Shown here: positions 31,535 through 40,628 of the stretch, piece after piece
Layout of the letters: every line of letters starts with the position of its first letter
Position numbering within the stretch: the stretch's first letter is position 1
Assembly (NCBI GenBank): GCA_025355245.1
Contig: JANXZZ010000287.1
Span: 1 to 56,198, forward strand
DNA: 56,198 nt
Source of the DNA: Pseudomonadota bacterium
GTDB lineage: Bacteria > Pseudomonadota > Gammaproteobacteria > Steroidobacterales > Steroidobacteraceae
Reading direction: 5' to 3'
The notes under the pieces: generated by a model
The model's database searches: none
What the model was told of the DNA's origin: nothing
What the model saw: only the letters and a program-made list of their open reading frames with translations
Program-made: the position numbers and the translations under genes

Positions 31535-32039
31535 CTCCGCAGGCCACGCGCGCGCCGGCGTTTCCGGACGGCTGGGTCGTGAAGTCGTCCGCCCCCGCAT
31601 GCACGACGACGGCGCGGTCGAGCAGCGAGTTCGGGCCGGCATCGAGGGTCGCGCCCGCCATGTCGAAATCGGCGATCGCCCGACCGTTGGCATTGGCAAT
31701 GAGGCTCGGCATGTCGCCCGCGTGATGGACAGCCGCCGAAGCGCGACCGTGCGCAACGCCGCCCGGATTGAAGTGACCGCCGGCGCTGAGTGCATCGGGC
31801 GCGGAGCAGTCGCCCTTCTCGTGGACGTGGAAGCCGTGTTCGCTGCCGCTGACGAGGCCGTTCACGTCGACGCGCACGTGCACGAAGCCGCTGCGCTGGT
31901 GGAGCGTGACAGTGCCGAGGACGGTACTGCCGCTGCGTGACTCGAGCGTGGCGACGGCCCCACCCCCGTGCTGGCGCATCGTGTCGCAACCCGCGGACGA
32001 GGCGGCGGCGGCGAGGAGCAGACAGGTCAGGATACGCAT
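31518..32039 (-). CDS. sodC: Periplasmic Cu,Zn superoxide dismutase, lipoprotein form
   Basis: 173 residues from the ATG at 32039 with GGGAGG eight bases upstream. The lipobox SSAGC puts the lipidated cysteine at Cys18. Metal ligands are all there: His-x-His in HGFHVHEKGDC, the bridging and zinc histidines in GGHFNPGG, AHG and HAGDMPSL, the zinc Asp in IADFD, and the last copper His in AVVVHAGADDF, plus the disulfide cysteines (GDC and ARVACGVI) and the active-site Arg next to the latter. The enzyme protects the periplasm from superoxide. It ends inside the 3' end of the convergent transporter gene (17-base overlap), and the DUF2127 gene lies 29 bases upstream on the same strand. Confidence 0.93.
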   Translation of the reverse strand: MRILTCLLLAAAASSAGCDTMRQHGGGAVATLESRSGSTVLGTVTLHQRSGFVHVRVDVNGLVSGSEHGFHVHEKGDCSAPDALSAGGHFNPGGVAHGRASAAVHHAGDMPSLIANANGRAIADFDMAGATLDAGPNSLLDRAVVVHAGADDFTTQPSGNAGARVACGVIRSK

Positions 32040-32068
32040 GGCGATTGCCTCCCTAAGAGCAACGCAGC

Positions 32069-32581
32069 CTATTCCGTCCGCGGCGTAGACGCCAGCGCGG
32101 CACGATGGGCGGCGAGTTCGCGCCGCAGGCGCCAGACGAGGTAGCCGGCGATGGCGACGTTCACGACCAGCACCAGCACGCGCGTGGGGGTCGTGTGGCG
32201 GTGCAGCTCGTAGATCTCGAACGGTATCAGCGAGCTGGTCGCGACGATGGTCAGCACCTCGGCCCACACCAGTCCCATCCACAGGCCCACGCCCTCCACC
32301 AAGAAGAGTCCCGCGTACGCAAAGGTCGCAGCCGCGATGAGCTGCATATTGCGCGGGCTGATGCCGCTCAGGAAGGCAATCGCATCGCGCAGCAGGTGCT
32401 GCTCGAAGGCGTAGGGCAGCTCGTGCGCGAGCCGGAACAGAAAGTTGGTGACGACCGGATCGTAGAACTTGAGGAGACCGAAGCCGGTCGCGATGACGAA
32501 CAGCGCCTTCACGAACTTGAAGACCGCGATCACGCGCAGGATCCCGATGGCACGGGTGGGCGGCAGGGAAGGATCGGTCAC
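32069..32581 (-). CDS. DUF2127 membrane protein
   Basis: 170 residues. The N-terminal pattern ILRVIAVFKFVKALFVIATG is the hallmark of DUF2127, small four-helix inner-membrane proteins. Three further spans follow (LIAAATFAYAGLFLVEGVGL, EVLTIVATSSLIPFEIYELH, VLVLVVNVAIAGYLVWRLRR), with a conserved cytoplasmic E-x-H segment after the third. The function of the family is unknown. It is 29 bases upstream of sodC on the same strand and may be cotranscribed with it. Confidence 0.82.
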   Translation of the reverse strand: MTDPSLPPTRAIGILRVIAVFKFVKALFVIATGFGLLKFYDPVVTNFLFRLAHELPYAFEQHLLRDAIAFLSGISPRNMQLIAAATFAYAGLFLVEGVGLWMGLVWAEVLTIVATSSLIPFEIYELHRHTTPTRVLVLVVNVAIAGYLVWRLRRELAAHRAALASTPRTE

Positions 32582-32707
32582 GGCAGGGAAACCGGGTCGT
32601 GGAGGGCGGGCGCGCAGTCTGCCGAGGGAGGGCCTCGGCTGGCAAGCGGCCCCGCCCGCGGGCCCGGCAACGCGGCCGGCGAGTGTATCCCTTCGCGGCC
32701 GCTGGAC

Positions 32708-35700
32708 TCAGGCGGGGTTCGGCGCGAGCGGCGCCCGCGCCTCGATCGACGGCGGCAACAGCTTGTACATGACCGGCGTAATGAGGCGAGCCAGCAGGGT
32801 GGAGGAAATGAGTCCGCCGATTATGACGACCGCCAGTGGCGAATAGAGGCCGGACCCCTGCAACGCGAGCGGCAAGAGTCCGCCGATCGCGGTGGCCGAG
32901 GTGAGCAGGATTGGCAGGAAGCGGATCTCGCCCGCCTTTTCGATGGCCTCGTCGAGCGCCATTCCGTCCGCGCGCAACTGGTTAGTGAAGTCGACCAGAA
33001 GGATCGAGTTCTTAATCTCGATGCCGATCAGCGCGATCATGCCGATGATCGAGGTGAACGAAAGCGTATAGCCCGTCGCCAGCAGCGCGAACAAGCCGCC
33101 GGTCACGCCAAGCGGTATCACACCGGCGACGATCAGCGTCGAGCGGAAGCTGCCGAACTCGAGCACCAGTACCGCGAGGATGCCGAAAATCGCCACCATC
33201 ACCGCCGGCAGCAAGCCGCCGAAACTCTCCTGCTGCGCTTCCGCCTCGCCGGCAACCACGAAGCGATAGCCCGGCGGAAATTCGATGTGGCTGACGTTCG
33301 CGACTACCGCCGCGGTGACCCGCGCGGTATTGAACCCGGTCAGGGTCTGTGCGGAGACCGTCACCTGGCGCTCGCGGTTGTAGCGGTTGATCGCGTTCGG
33401 CGCGGTCACGAAGCGCGGGTTCGCGATCTGCCTGAGCGGCACCTGCCGGCCGCCCAGCGAGCTCACCTCGATCTCATCGAGCGCCGCGATGGTCGGGCGC
33501 TCCTTCATCTTGAGCCTGAGCGTGATGTCGTATTCATCGCCGTTCGGCGCGCGAAATTCACCGGCCGAGAGACCGGCGATCGCGAGACGCACGGTGCGGT
33601 TGGCCTCGAGTGCGGATACGCCGACGAGCCCCGCCTTCTGCGTGTCGATGCCGAGGTTGAGGTCGGTACGCAGCAGGCGCACGGGATTGTCGACATCGCG
33701 CGTGCCGGCGGTGTCCTTGATGACCTTCTCCACCTGCGCCGCGAGCGTCCGCAGGCCGTCGATCTCGGGACCCACGATCCGGATCGCGACGGGCGCGTCG
33801 ATCGGCGGGCCCTGCTCGAACTGCTTGACGGCAATTCGCGCCGCCGGATATTCGCGAAAGTGTGCGCGCAGCGCATCGAACAGCGCGGGCGTGCGCCGCG
33901 GCTCGAACTCCTTGAGCTCGACGAACACCTCGCCGACGTTCGCGGCGCGACCCTGCGGAAAGACGTTGTAGTAGACCTGCGGTGTGCCGTGGCCGAGGTT
34001 CGTGTACCAGCGCTTGATCTCCGGATGACGGGCTAGCTCGGCCTCGACATAGCCGAGCGCGCGATCCGTCTCGATGATGCTCGCGCCGTCCGGCGCATCG
34101 ACGCGCACCAAGAACTGCGGCACGTCCGCCGACGGAAAAAGGCTGAAGCCGATGACGGGCACTGCGGCGACCGCGAGCGCGAACAGCGCGAGCGCCCCGA
34201 GCAGCGACCTCAGCGGTCGGGCGAGCGCCCACTTGAGCGCGGGGCCGTAGACCCGGTGAATCGTGTCCATGACCCTGGCAAGTACCGAGTCGGCGATGAC
34301 ATCGAAGCGCTCGATGAGGCGTCGAAGCCGGGCGCGCACCCCGCGCTCCGAGTGCTCGTGTCCGGTTGCAGCTACGCCGCCCCTCAGCATCCGGCTCGCG
34401 AGGAAGGGAATGACGGTGAGCGCGACGAACAGCGAGGCCAGGACCGTGTAGAGGATGGATGCGGGCAGCGAACGGATGAACTCACCCGCGCCTTCGGGCA
34501 GGAACAGGAGCGGCACGAAGGCCAGCACCAGCGTCGCGGTGCAGCCGAGCACCGCGAGGTAGATCTGGTCGGTCGCCTTGATCGCGGCATCGATCCGGCT
34601 GTAGCCGGCGCGGACGTAGCGAGCGATGTTCTCGACGACCACGATCGAATCGTCCACCAGCAACCCAAGGGCAAGTACGAAGCCCGCGATCGAGAGCTGG
34701 TTGAGCCCGAAGCCGGTCGCGTACAGCAGCGCGAGCCCGATCGCGAGCGAGAGCGGGACCGAGATCATGACGACACCGGAGGCACGCAGCCCGAGCGGCA
34801 GCAGTGTCAGCAGTACGAGGCCAACCGCCAGCGCGAAATCCGCGCCCAGCCGATCAAGTCGGTTGGCTACGTTCGCGGACTGGTCGAAGCCACGTTCGAG
34901 GCGGATGTCCGGCGGCAGCGCCCGCTCGAACTCCGTGAGCTTGCCGTAGATGCCGTCGCGCACCTTGAAGATATTGGTGTTGTCCTTCTGGTTCGCGGTG
35001 ACGAACACCGCCCGCTTGCCGTTGAAGCGGCCGGTATACGCGGATTCTTCCGTATCCCAGCTCACGGCCGCCACGTCGCTCAGCTTCACGATCCGCCCCG
35101 CGGCCGAGCCGACCACGGTTGCGGCGATCTCATCGAGCGAGGCATAGCTGCCCGAAGTGCGCAGGTTGTAGCGCCGGAGGCCCACGTCGACCGCGCCGCC
35201 CGGGACGCTCAGGCTCTGGCCCTGGATGGACTGCGTGACCTGGCCCAGCGTGACGCCCGCCTGGGCGAGGCGCTCGAGGTCGATCGCGACGCGTACCTCC
35301 GGCGTCGGGAACGCCCAGGTCTCGGCGGTGCGCACGCCCTTGACCGTCTCGAAGAGGTCCTTCAGGTGCTCGGCCTGCTCCTTGAGCGTGCGGTAGCTCG
35401 CGCTATCGCTCACGAGCGCCATCTCGACGATGTTGACGAGGCCGGGGTTGTTCTTGCGGATGTCGATCTGCGAGATGTCCGCGGGCAGCGTGGTGCGGAT
35501 GCGGTTGAACTCGCGGATCACCTCGTCCTGCTTCTTCTCCGGGTCCGAGCCGTAGTAGAACTCGACGTGGACCACGGCGATGCCATCGTGCGCGCTGCCG
35601 ACGATCTTCTTGATGTTGTCGAGCGTATTGACCGCGTCCTCGACGGGCTTGACGACTAGGCGCTCCATGTCCGCGGGGTCGGCGCCCGGCCAGACGAGCG

Positions 35701-35842
35701 TGATCGTCGTCGCCGGGAACGGGAAGTTCGGATCCTCGGAGCGGGCGATGTTCGAGTAGCTCGCGATACCGAGCGCGATCAGGAGGCCGAACACGACCAG
35801 CGTGAACTGCCAGCGCCGGACCGCGAATGCCCAGATGCTCAT
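32708..35842 (-). CDS. RND efflux transporter, inner-membrane permease subunit
   Basis: 1044 residues from the ATG at 35842; upstream reading adds Arg-rich filler. Typical HAE/AcrB-type plan: TM1 (FTLVVFGLLIALGIASY), porter loop with EDPNFPFPATTITLVWPGAD, TM2-6 with the proton-relay helix GLLVDDSIVVVENIARYVRA (Asp-Asp in TM4), the second large loop, then TM7-12 ending ITPVMYKLLPPSIEA. It uses the proton gradient to drive substrates from the periplasm or outer leaflet out through the adaptor and TolC-type channel encoded just upstream. Substrate class unknown; the loops lack the heavy-metal methionines of CusA. Ten bases separate it from the adaptor stop. Confidence 0.93.
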   Translation of the reverse strand: MSIWAFAVRRWQFTLVVFGLLIALGIASYSNIARSEDPNFPFPATTITLVWPGADPADMERLVVKPVEDAVNTLDNIKKIVGSAHDGIAVVHVEFYYGSDPEKKQDEVIREFNRIRTTLPADISQIDIRKNNPGLVNIVEMALVSDSASYRTLKEQAEHLKDLFETVKGVRTAETWAFPTPEVRVAIDLERLAQAGVTLGQVTQSIQGQSLSVPGGAVDVGLRRYNLRTSGSYASLDEIAATVVGSAAGRIVKLSDVAAVSWDTEESAYTGRFNGKRAVFVTANQKDNTNIFKVRDGIYGKLTEFERALPPDIRLERGFDQSANVANRLDRLGADFALAVGLVLLTLLPLGLRASGVVMISVPLSLAIGLALLYATGFGLNQLSIAGFVLALGLLVDDSIVVVENIARYVRAGYSRIDAAIKATDQIYLAVLGCTATLVLAFVPLLFLPEGAGEFIRSLPASILYTVLASLFVALTVIPFLASRMLRGGVAATGHEHSERGVRARLRRLIERFDVIADSVLARVMDTIHRVYGPALKWALARPLRSLLGALALFALAVAAVPVIGFSLFPSADVPQFLVRVDAPDGASIIETDRALGYVEAELARHPEIKRWYTNLGHGTPQVYYNVFPQGRAANVGEVFVELKEFEPRRTPALFDALRAHFREYPAARIAVKQFEQGPPIDAPVAIRIVGPEIDGLRTLAAQVEKVIKDTAGTRDVDNPVRLLRTDLNLGIDTQKAGLVGVSALEANRTVRLAIAGLSAGEFRAPNGDEYDITLRLKMKERPTIAALDEIEVSSLGGRQVPLRQIANPRFVTAPNAINRYNRERQVTVSAQTLTGFNTARVTAAVVANVSHIEFPPGYRFVVAGEAEAQQESFGGLLPAVMVAIFGILAVLVLEFGSFRSTLIVAGVIPLGVTGGLFALLATGYTLSFTSIIGMIALIGIEIKNSILLVDFTNQLRADGMALDEAIEKAGEIRFLPILLTSATAIGGLLPLALQGSGLYSPLAVVIIGGLISSTLLARLITPVMYKLLPPSIEARAPLAPNPA

Positions 35843-35852
35843 GCAGGGGCTC

Positions 35853-36941
35853 CTAGCCGGCCTGCGCCGGCGCGCCGCTGGCATCGGCCGCGATCCGCAC
35901 CGTTTCGCCGTTCTCGAGGAACGCCGCGCCGTCAATCACGACCTCGGCACCGACCGCAACGCCGTCGAGCACCTCCACCTGGTTGTCCTGGAGCCGGCCG
36001 ATGCGGATCGCGACGCGGTGCACGACCTTGAGCCTGGGGTCGAACACGAACACGCTGGCCTCGCTGCCGTTCGCCTCGATGAGCGCGCTCACCGGCACGA
36101 CGCGACCGACCGCGGTGTCCTTCGGGCTCAGGCTCACCCGGGCGACCAGGCCCTGCACGAAGCGCGCGGCACCGGGCTCGACCTGCACCTCGACGGTGAA
36201 GGTTCCGGTCGCGGGGTCCGCGCTCGAGGCCATGTTGCTGATGCGTCCCGGGAAGGACTGCCCGGGGAAGGCATCGAAGTCGAGTCGCGCCAGGTCGCCG
36301 ATCTGGAAGCGCACGATGTCGCGATCGGCGAGACCGATGCGGACAACCCAGCCGCGCGTGCTGCCGCCGACGATGAGCACCGGCTGGCCGGCCTGCACGA
36401 GTTCGTTGGGCTCGGCGAGCTTCTTGAGCACGACGCCGTCGGCGGGCGCGACGATGCGCGCGTACGCGGCGTTGAACTCTGCGGTGCGCAGCGTCGCAGC
36501 CGCGACGTGCGCCGCGGTGCTGAGGTCCTGTACCTGCTCCTCGGTGGCGACGCCGTCCGCAAACAGCGCCTTGCCGCGCACTAGATCGCGGTCCGCCTTG
36601 CCTGCGGCCTGGCGTGCCTGGTCGAGGAGCGCGCCGACCTCGGTCTGCTTCACGAGCGCGAGCACCTGGCCGGTCTTCACGCGCGATCCCTCCTCGACGT
36701 GGATCGCCTCGATCACGCCGCCGATCTTGAAGCCGAGCCGCGCCTCGTCCTTGGGGCCCAGCAGCCCGACCGCGCGCACGGCGCCGCTCACGGGGGCGGT
36801 CGCCACCGGCGCGACCCGCACCGGCCGGATGAGACTGGTCGCCTCATCGCCCGTCCCGGCGCGCTGGCCGCAGGCGATGAGCACGGTCGCGCCACTGACG
36901 GCGAGGACGCTGGCGAGGATGGCGAGGCGGCGGGGTTTCAT
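35853..36941 (-). CDS. RND efflux periplasmic adaptor (membrane fusion lipoprotein)
   Basis: 362 residues. Signal sequence with lipobox IACGQ gives lipidated Cys24. The biotinyl-lipoyl-like and hairpin parts read VRAVGLLGPKDEARLGFKIG, GSRVKTGQVLALVKQTEVGA, and an alpha-hairpin (RQAAGKADRDLVRGKALFAD and following), then APADGVVLKKLAEPNELVQA, the beta-barrel with QIGDLARLDFDAFPGQSFPG, and a membrane-proximal domain ending VVIDGAAFLENGETVRI. It links the permease to the outer-membrane channel. Its ATG overlaps the stop of the TolC-type gene (ATGA), so the three structural genes form one operon. Confidence 0.92.
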   Translation of the reverse strand: MKPRRLAILASVLAVSGATVLIACGQRAGTGDEATSLIRPVRVAPVATAPVSGAVRAVGLLGPKDEARLGFKIGGVIEAIHVEEGSRVKTGQVLALVKQTEVGALLDQARQAAGKADRDLVRGKALFADGVATEEQVQDLSTAAHVAAATLRTAEFNAAYARIVAPADGVVLKKLAEPNELVQAGQPVLIVGGSTRGWVVRIGLADRDIVRFQIGDLARLDFDAFPGQSFPGRISNMASSADPATGTFTVEVQVEPGAARFVQGLVARVSLSPKDTAVGRVVPVSALIEANGSEASVFVFDPRLKVVHRVAIRIGRLQDNQVEVLDGVAVGAEVVIDGAAFLENGETVRIAADASGAPAQAG

Positions 36942-38434
36942 GGCGGGCTGTCCGGAAGGAGGGCGCGACGACCGGGGCCGACCGCGTATTCGAGGTCGGC
37001 GAGGGCGCCGAGCGCGGTGAAGCGCGTGACGTTGAGATTGAGCTCGGCGTCCGTCAACACGCGGCGCGCGTCGACGAATTCCGCCTGGTTGATCTGGCCG
37101 AGGTCGCGCTTGCGCGCAGCGATCCGGAACGCGCCCGAGGCCGCCTCGACGCGCTTCGCGGCGGTGCCGAGCGAGGCCTCCGCGACCTTGAAGCCCTGCA
37201 GTGCCTGCTGCACCTCGAGCCGGATGCGCTGCTCGGCGAGGCTCTTGCCGATCTCGGCGTTCTCCCGCCGCTCGTGCGCGCTCGCGACACCGGCACGGTC
37301 GGAGCCACCGGCAAACAGGTTGAACTTGAGGACCACGGAGGCGAGCAGGTAGCGGTCCTCGCTGGTGAACCCGTAGCCGGGGCCCTGCGTGCCGGCATCG
37401 ACGGAGAGCGCGAGTTGCGGCTTGTACGCGGCGCGCGCGAGCCGCTCGCTCGCCTGTGCCGCGGCGAGCTCGGCATCGAACTCCTTGAGCTCGAGGCGCC
37501 GGTCGAGGGCGGTCGCCGCGAGCCCGTCGTAACCGAAGCCACCGTTGCCGATGCGCGCGACGAGCCCGGTCTTGAGTTCACCGACGTCCGCATCATCGAC
37601 CGCTGCCAACGGTAACGGCTCACTGAAGCTCACGTTGCGCAGCACGTTCACGTAGCTCTGCGCCAACTGCTCGCCGTTCTCGGCCGCGAGCTTCGACTGC
37701 TCCACCTCGAGGACGTCCGCCTCGGCGCGATACACGAGATCGCGGGTGATCTTGCCGTTGCGAAACAGGCTCTCGTTGACGCGACGGTTCTCGCGCGCGA
37801 GGTCCAGCGTCGCGACCAGGATCGCGACCTGCGCGCGTGTCTCGAGCCAGCGGTAATAGGCGCTGCGCATGTCGCGCTCGATGCGGCTCGCGAGCGCCCC
37901 GCGACCCGCGGTCGCGGCGTCAAAGTCGGCTGTCGCGGCGGCGCGGGCGGGCCCGAGGCGCGCGTCATAGAGCGGCTGGGTCAGCGTGAGCTTCGTGTCC
38001 TGCTCGCGGCTGCGCAGGAAGCTGATGTCCTGGTTCTGCACGGTCGGGAACTGCGAAGTGCCCGTCAGGCGGTTGAGCGTCGAGTAGACCGGGTTCAAGA
38101 GATCGCCCGCCGGGAAGTCGATCGTGCGGCCGCCGTGCGCAGCGGAATAGCGCGCGTTGAAGTCGAGGACCGGAAGGTAGTGGGCGCGGGCCGCATCGAG
38201 CGCGGCGAGGCGTTCACCGACGCCGGTGCCGGCCGCGGCGATTTCGAGGTTGGCGCGCAGCGCCTGGCCGACCAGAGCGTCGACCACCGCGTGGACCGAC
38301 CCCGCTACTTCCGCGGGCGCATCGCGCTCGGCCGCGCGCGCGGCGGGAATCGCAAAGAGCAGCGCCAGCATCGCGGCGAGCGCCAGGACCGCGGGCAGCT
38401 CCCGCAGGTAGTCACGTGTTGAGATGCTAGACAT
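36938..38434 (-). CDS. TolC-type outer membrane efflux channel
   Basis: 498 residues. A signal peptide covers about residues 13-36 (ELPAVLALAAMLALLFAIPA then ARA). Two tandem OEP domains follow, each with long coiled helices: RLAALDAARAHYLPVLDFNA and TLTQPLYDARLGPARAAATA in the first half, RLARAAYKPQLALSVDAGTQ and VVLKFNLFAGGSDRAGVASA in the second, the expected duplicate layout of TolC/NodT. It forms a trimeric channel through outer membrane and periplasm. No lipobox is visible. It is the first structural gene of the efflux operon, 25 bases after the TetR gene stop and overlapping the adaptor gene. Confidence 0.92.
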   Translation of the reverse strand: MSSISTRDYLRELPAVLALAAMLALLFAIPAARAAERDAPAEVAGSVHAVVDALVGQALRANLEIAAAGTGVGERLAALDAARAHYLPVLDFNARYSAAHGGRTIDFPAGDLLNPVYSTLNRLTGTSQFPTVQNQDISFLRSREQDTKLTLTQPLYDARLGPARAAATADFDAATAGRGALASRIERDMRSAYYRWLETRAQVAILVATLDLARENRRVNESLFRNGKITRDLVYRAEADVLEVEQSKLAAENGEQLAQSYVNVLRNVSFSEPLPLAAVDDADVGELKTGLVARIGNGGFGYDGLAATALDRRLELKEFDAELAAAQASERLARAAYKPQLALSVDAGTQGPGYGFTSEDRYLLASVVLKFNLFAGGSDRAGVASAHERRENAEIGKSLAEQRIRLEVQQALQGFKVAEASLGTAAKRVEAASGAFRIAARKRDLGQINQAEFVDARRVLTDAELNLNVTRFTALGALADLEYAVGPGRRALLPDSPP

Positions 38435-38459
38435 GTGTCACGCCGTAGCCAAAAAAAGG

Positions 38460-39107
38460 TCAGGCAGGCGTCCGGGGAATCGCCATCTCGTGCACGAGCC
38501 CGAAGGCGAACTCGCCGAAATCGGCCGGCGCGATGCCGAGGTGCGCGAGGTCGCTGCCCTTGGCCATCGCGAGCTGGATGATGCCGTGGGTGAAAGCCCA
38601 CATGGAGACCGCCACCAGCATCGGCGGGCCGATGTCGGAGCGCACGCTGCCATCGGCGATGCCGGTCGTGATCGCGCGCACCACGACCGCGATCGCCTCG
38701 TCACCCGCGACGCGGCAGGCACCTTCGTTGGAGCCGGGATCGCTTGCCACCGAGTGCGCCTGGAAGCGCGCGCAGACGTCGAAGTAATGCGGGAATTCGT
38801 GTGCGTAGGCCATGTACGCACGGCCGATCGCATGCACCTGGTCGATGCCGCGGACGTGCCGCCCCGCGGCTTCCGTGAAGCGCTCGCGAAGCACCGACAT
38901 CGCGCGCTGGCCGATCGCGAACAGGAGTTCTTCCTTGTCGCGGAAGTAGACGTACACCAGCGCCCGCGACAACCGGGCTCTCTTGGCGACCTGGTCCATC
39001 GTCACCGCTTCCCAGCCCTTGTCGGCGTACAGACGCTCGGCGGCGTCCGCGATTTCGCCGCGACGGCGTTCCTTCTCCTCGACCCGGCGCTCGGCGATGT
39101 ACGACAT
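38460..39107 (-). CDS. TetR family regulator of the efflux operon
   Basis: 215 residues. The N-terminal helix-turn-helix is standard: RRGEIADAAERLYADKGWEA, TMDQVAKRARLSRALVYVYF and RDKEELLFAIG. The ligand domain (AYMAYAHEFPHYFDVCARFQ and onward) resembles drug-responsive TetR proteins. The gene is the first of a same-strand run tetR-tolC-mfp-rnd with 25 bases to the next gene. Immediately upstream a 17-base perfect palindrome overlaps a -35 hexamer, so the protein probably represses its own operon and is released by an efflux substrate. The ATG follows a -10-like hexamer by only six bases, so its mRNA may be leaderless. Confidence 0.9.
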   Translation of the reverse strand: MSYIAERRVEEKERRRGEIADAAERLYADKGWEAVTMDQVAKRARLSRALVYVYFRDKEELLFAIGQRAMSVLRERFTEAAGRHVRGIDQVHAIGRAYMAYAHEFPHYFDVCARFQAHSVASDPGSNEGACRVAGDEAIAVVVRAITTGIADGSVRSDIGPPMLVAVSMWAFTHGIIQLAMAKGSDLAHLGIAPADFGEFAFGLVHEMAIPRTPA

Positions 39108-39113
39108 GCTTGA

Positions 39114-39143
39114 ACTCTAGAATACTATTGACAAAGTGTCAAT
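39114..39143 (-). promoter_or_regulatory. Promoter and palindromic operator of the tetR-efflux operon
   Basis: On the minus strand TTGACA (39142-39137), a 17-base spacer and TAGAGT (39119-39114) form a good sigma-70 type promoter. The -35 element lies inside a perfect palindrome, ATTGACA-AAG-TGTCAAT, at 39127-39143 (7-base arms, 3-base centre). This is the expected layout for a TetR operator that blocks RNA polymerase. The -10 ends six bases before the ATG. Confidence 0.65.
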
Positions 39144-39181
39144 TACTAAATGACAGTCTAGATCCGTTGAACATAAGCCGG

Positions 39182-40138
39182 TTAGTCAATCCGGCAGCGG
39201 CGACCGCCCGCGAGGAAATCCCGGATATTCGCGGCGACCTCGTCGATGGCACGTTGCCGGGACTCCTGGGCGGCCCACGCGGTGTGGGGCGTCGCGATCA
39301 GGTTCACGAGGTCGGGGGCGAGCAGTGGATTTCCGCTGATGGGCGGCTCCTCGGCGAGCACATCGATGCCCGCGCCGCCGAGCCGGCCCGCGCGCAGCGC
39401 CTGCGCGAGCGCGGCCGCGTCGACGAGCGCGCCGCGCGCCGTGTTGATCAGCACCGCGTCCCGCTTCATGCACGCAAGCTCCCGCGCGCCGATGAGGTTG
39501 CGCGTGGCCGGGGTGATCGGGCAGTGCAGGGTCAGCACGTCGACGATCGGCAGCAGTTCCTCGAGGTCGACGCGATTGGGCTCGCGCGCGCCGCCCGGCC
39601 GGTTGGCGATGACCACCTTCATGCCGAAGGCCGTCGCGACCTCCGCGACCCTGCGCCCGAGCGCGCCGAAGCCGACGATGCCGATCGTGCGCCCGGCGAG
39701 CTCGCGCACCGGGAAGTTCAGCATCGTGAACTGCTTGGCCTGCTCCCACGCGCCGGCCTTGAGCGCGCGGTCGTACTCGCGGATGCGGTGCGTGAGCGCG
39801 AGCAGCACGGCGAATACGTGCTGCACCACCGAGGGCGTGCAGTATTCGCGGATGTTGCAGACGGCCACGCTGTGCGCGCGTGCCGCTTCGATGTCGACGT
39901 TGTTGGTGCCGGTGGCGGTCAGTGCGATGAGCCGCAGGCTGGGCGTCGCGGCGATCAGCTCGCTCGAGAATTCCGTCTTGTTCGCAACCGCGACCGTGCT
40001 ACCGGACAGGCGCTCGCGCAGCTGCCCAGCGGACGTCGCGTCGTGGATCACGAACTCCGGGAGCGTCGCGCGGATCGGCTCCGGATCCAGGTCGTTGCCT
40101 TCGCTGACGCTGCCAAAATCGAGGAAGACGCCGCGCAT
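39182..40138 (-). CDS. D-2-hydroxyacid dehydrogenase (glycerate dehydrogenase-like)
   Basis: 318 residues from the ATG at 40138. Catalytic domain pieces: KTEFSSELIAATPSLRLIAL, TATGTNNVDIEAARAHSVAV. Rossmann domain: TIGIVGFGALGRRVAEVATA (G-x-G-x-x-G), then LHCPITPATRNLIG, INTARGALVD (catalytic Arg region) and TPHTAWAAQESR (catalytic His). The sequence is closest in pattern to NAD(H)-dependent glycerate/hydroxypyruvate reductases (HprA type), which reduce hydroxypyruvate to D-glycerate in the cytoplasm. Other 2-keto acids are possible. Its ATG overlaps the TGA of yajQ (CATCA, ATGA), hence coupled translation. Confidence 0.88.
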   Translation of the reverse strand: MRGVFLDFGSVSEGNDLDPEPIRATLPEFVIHDATSAGQLRERLSGSTVAVANKTEFSSELIAATPSLRLIALTATGTNNVDIEAARAHSVAVCNIREYCTPSVVQHVFAVLLALTHRIREYDRALKAGAWEQAKQFTMLNFPVRELAGRTIGIVGFGALGRRVAEVATAFGMKVVIANRPGGAREPNRVDLEELLPIVDVLTLHCPITPATRNLIGARELACMKRDAVLINTARGALVDAAALAQALRAGRLGGAGIDVLAEEPPISGNPLLAPDLVNLIATPHTAWAAQESRQRAIDEVAANIRDFLAGGRRCRID

Positions 40139-40620
40139 CAGTCGCGGAAGTTGTTGAACTGCAGCGCGACCTCGAGCTTCTGCTGCCGCAACAGCGCCAT
40201 CGCTGCCTGCAGCTCGTCGCGGCTCTTGCCCGTCACCCGCACCTTGGTGCCCTGGATCGCACCCTGCACCTTGAGCTTGGAATCCTTGATCGCGCGCTGG
40301 ATCTTGCGGGCGTTGTCGGCGTCGACGCCCTCGCGCAGGATGACCTTCTGCTTGGCGCGCGCGAGGTTGATCTCCGGGTCCTTGATTTCGAGGCACACGA
40401 GGTCGATGCCGCGCTTGGTGAGCTTGAGCTTCACGATGTCGAGCATCTGCTTAAGCTGGAAATCGGCGGGCGCATCGAGGGTCAGCTCGTTCTTCTCGAG
40501 CGAAAATGTCGCGTCGCTGCCCTTGAAGTCGAAGCGACCCTCGAGCTCGCGGGTTGCCTGGTCGACCGCGTTGGTCAGCTCGTGGTAGTCGAGCTCGGAG
40601 ACAACGTCGAAGGATGGCAC
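40138..40620 (-). CDS. yajQ: YajQ family nucleotide-binding protein
   Basis: 160 residues from a GTG at 40620, with AGGAG six bases upstream; it begins MPSFDVVSELDYHELTNAVD as in the family. Further hallmarks: FDFKGSDATFSLEKNELTLD, KLTKRGIDLVCLEIKDPEIN and KIQRAIKDSKLKVQGAIQGT, VRVTGKSRDELQAAMALLR, ending EVALQFNNFRD. The protein has two RNP-like alpha/beta domains; YajQ of Xanthomonas binds cyclic di-GMP and works with a LysR regulator, while E. coli YajQ binds nucleic acid or nucleotides. It is the middle gene of a GNAT, yajQ, dehydrogenase operon. Confidence 0.93.
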   Translation of the reverse strand: MPSFDVVSELDYHELTNAVDQATRELEGRFDFKGSDATFSLEKNELTLDAPADFQLKQMLDIVKLKLTKRGIDLVCLEIKDPEINLARAKQKVILREGVDADNARKIQRAIKDSKLKVQGAIQGTKVRVTGKSRDELQAAMALLRQQKLEVALQFNNFRD

Positions 40621-40628
40621 GCGCGCTC

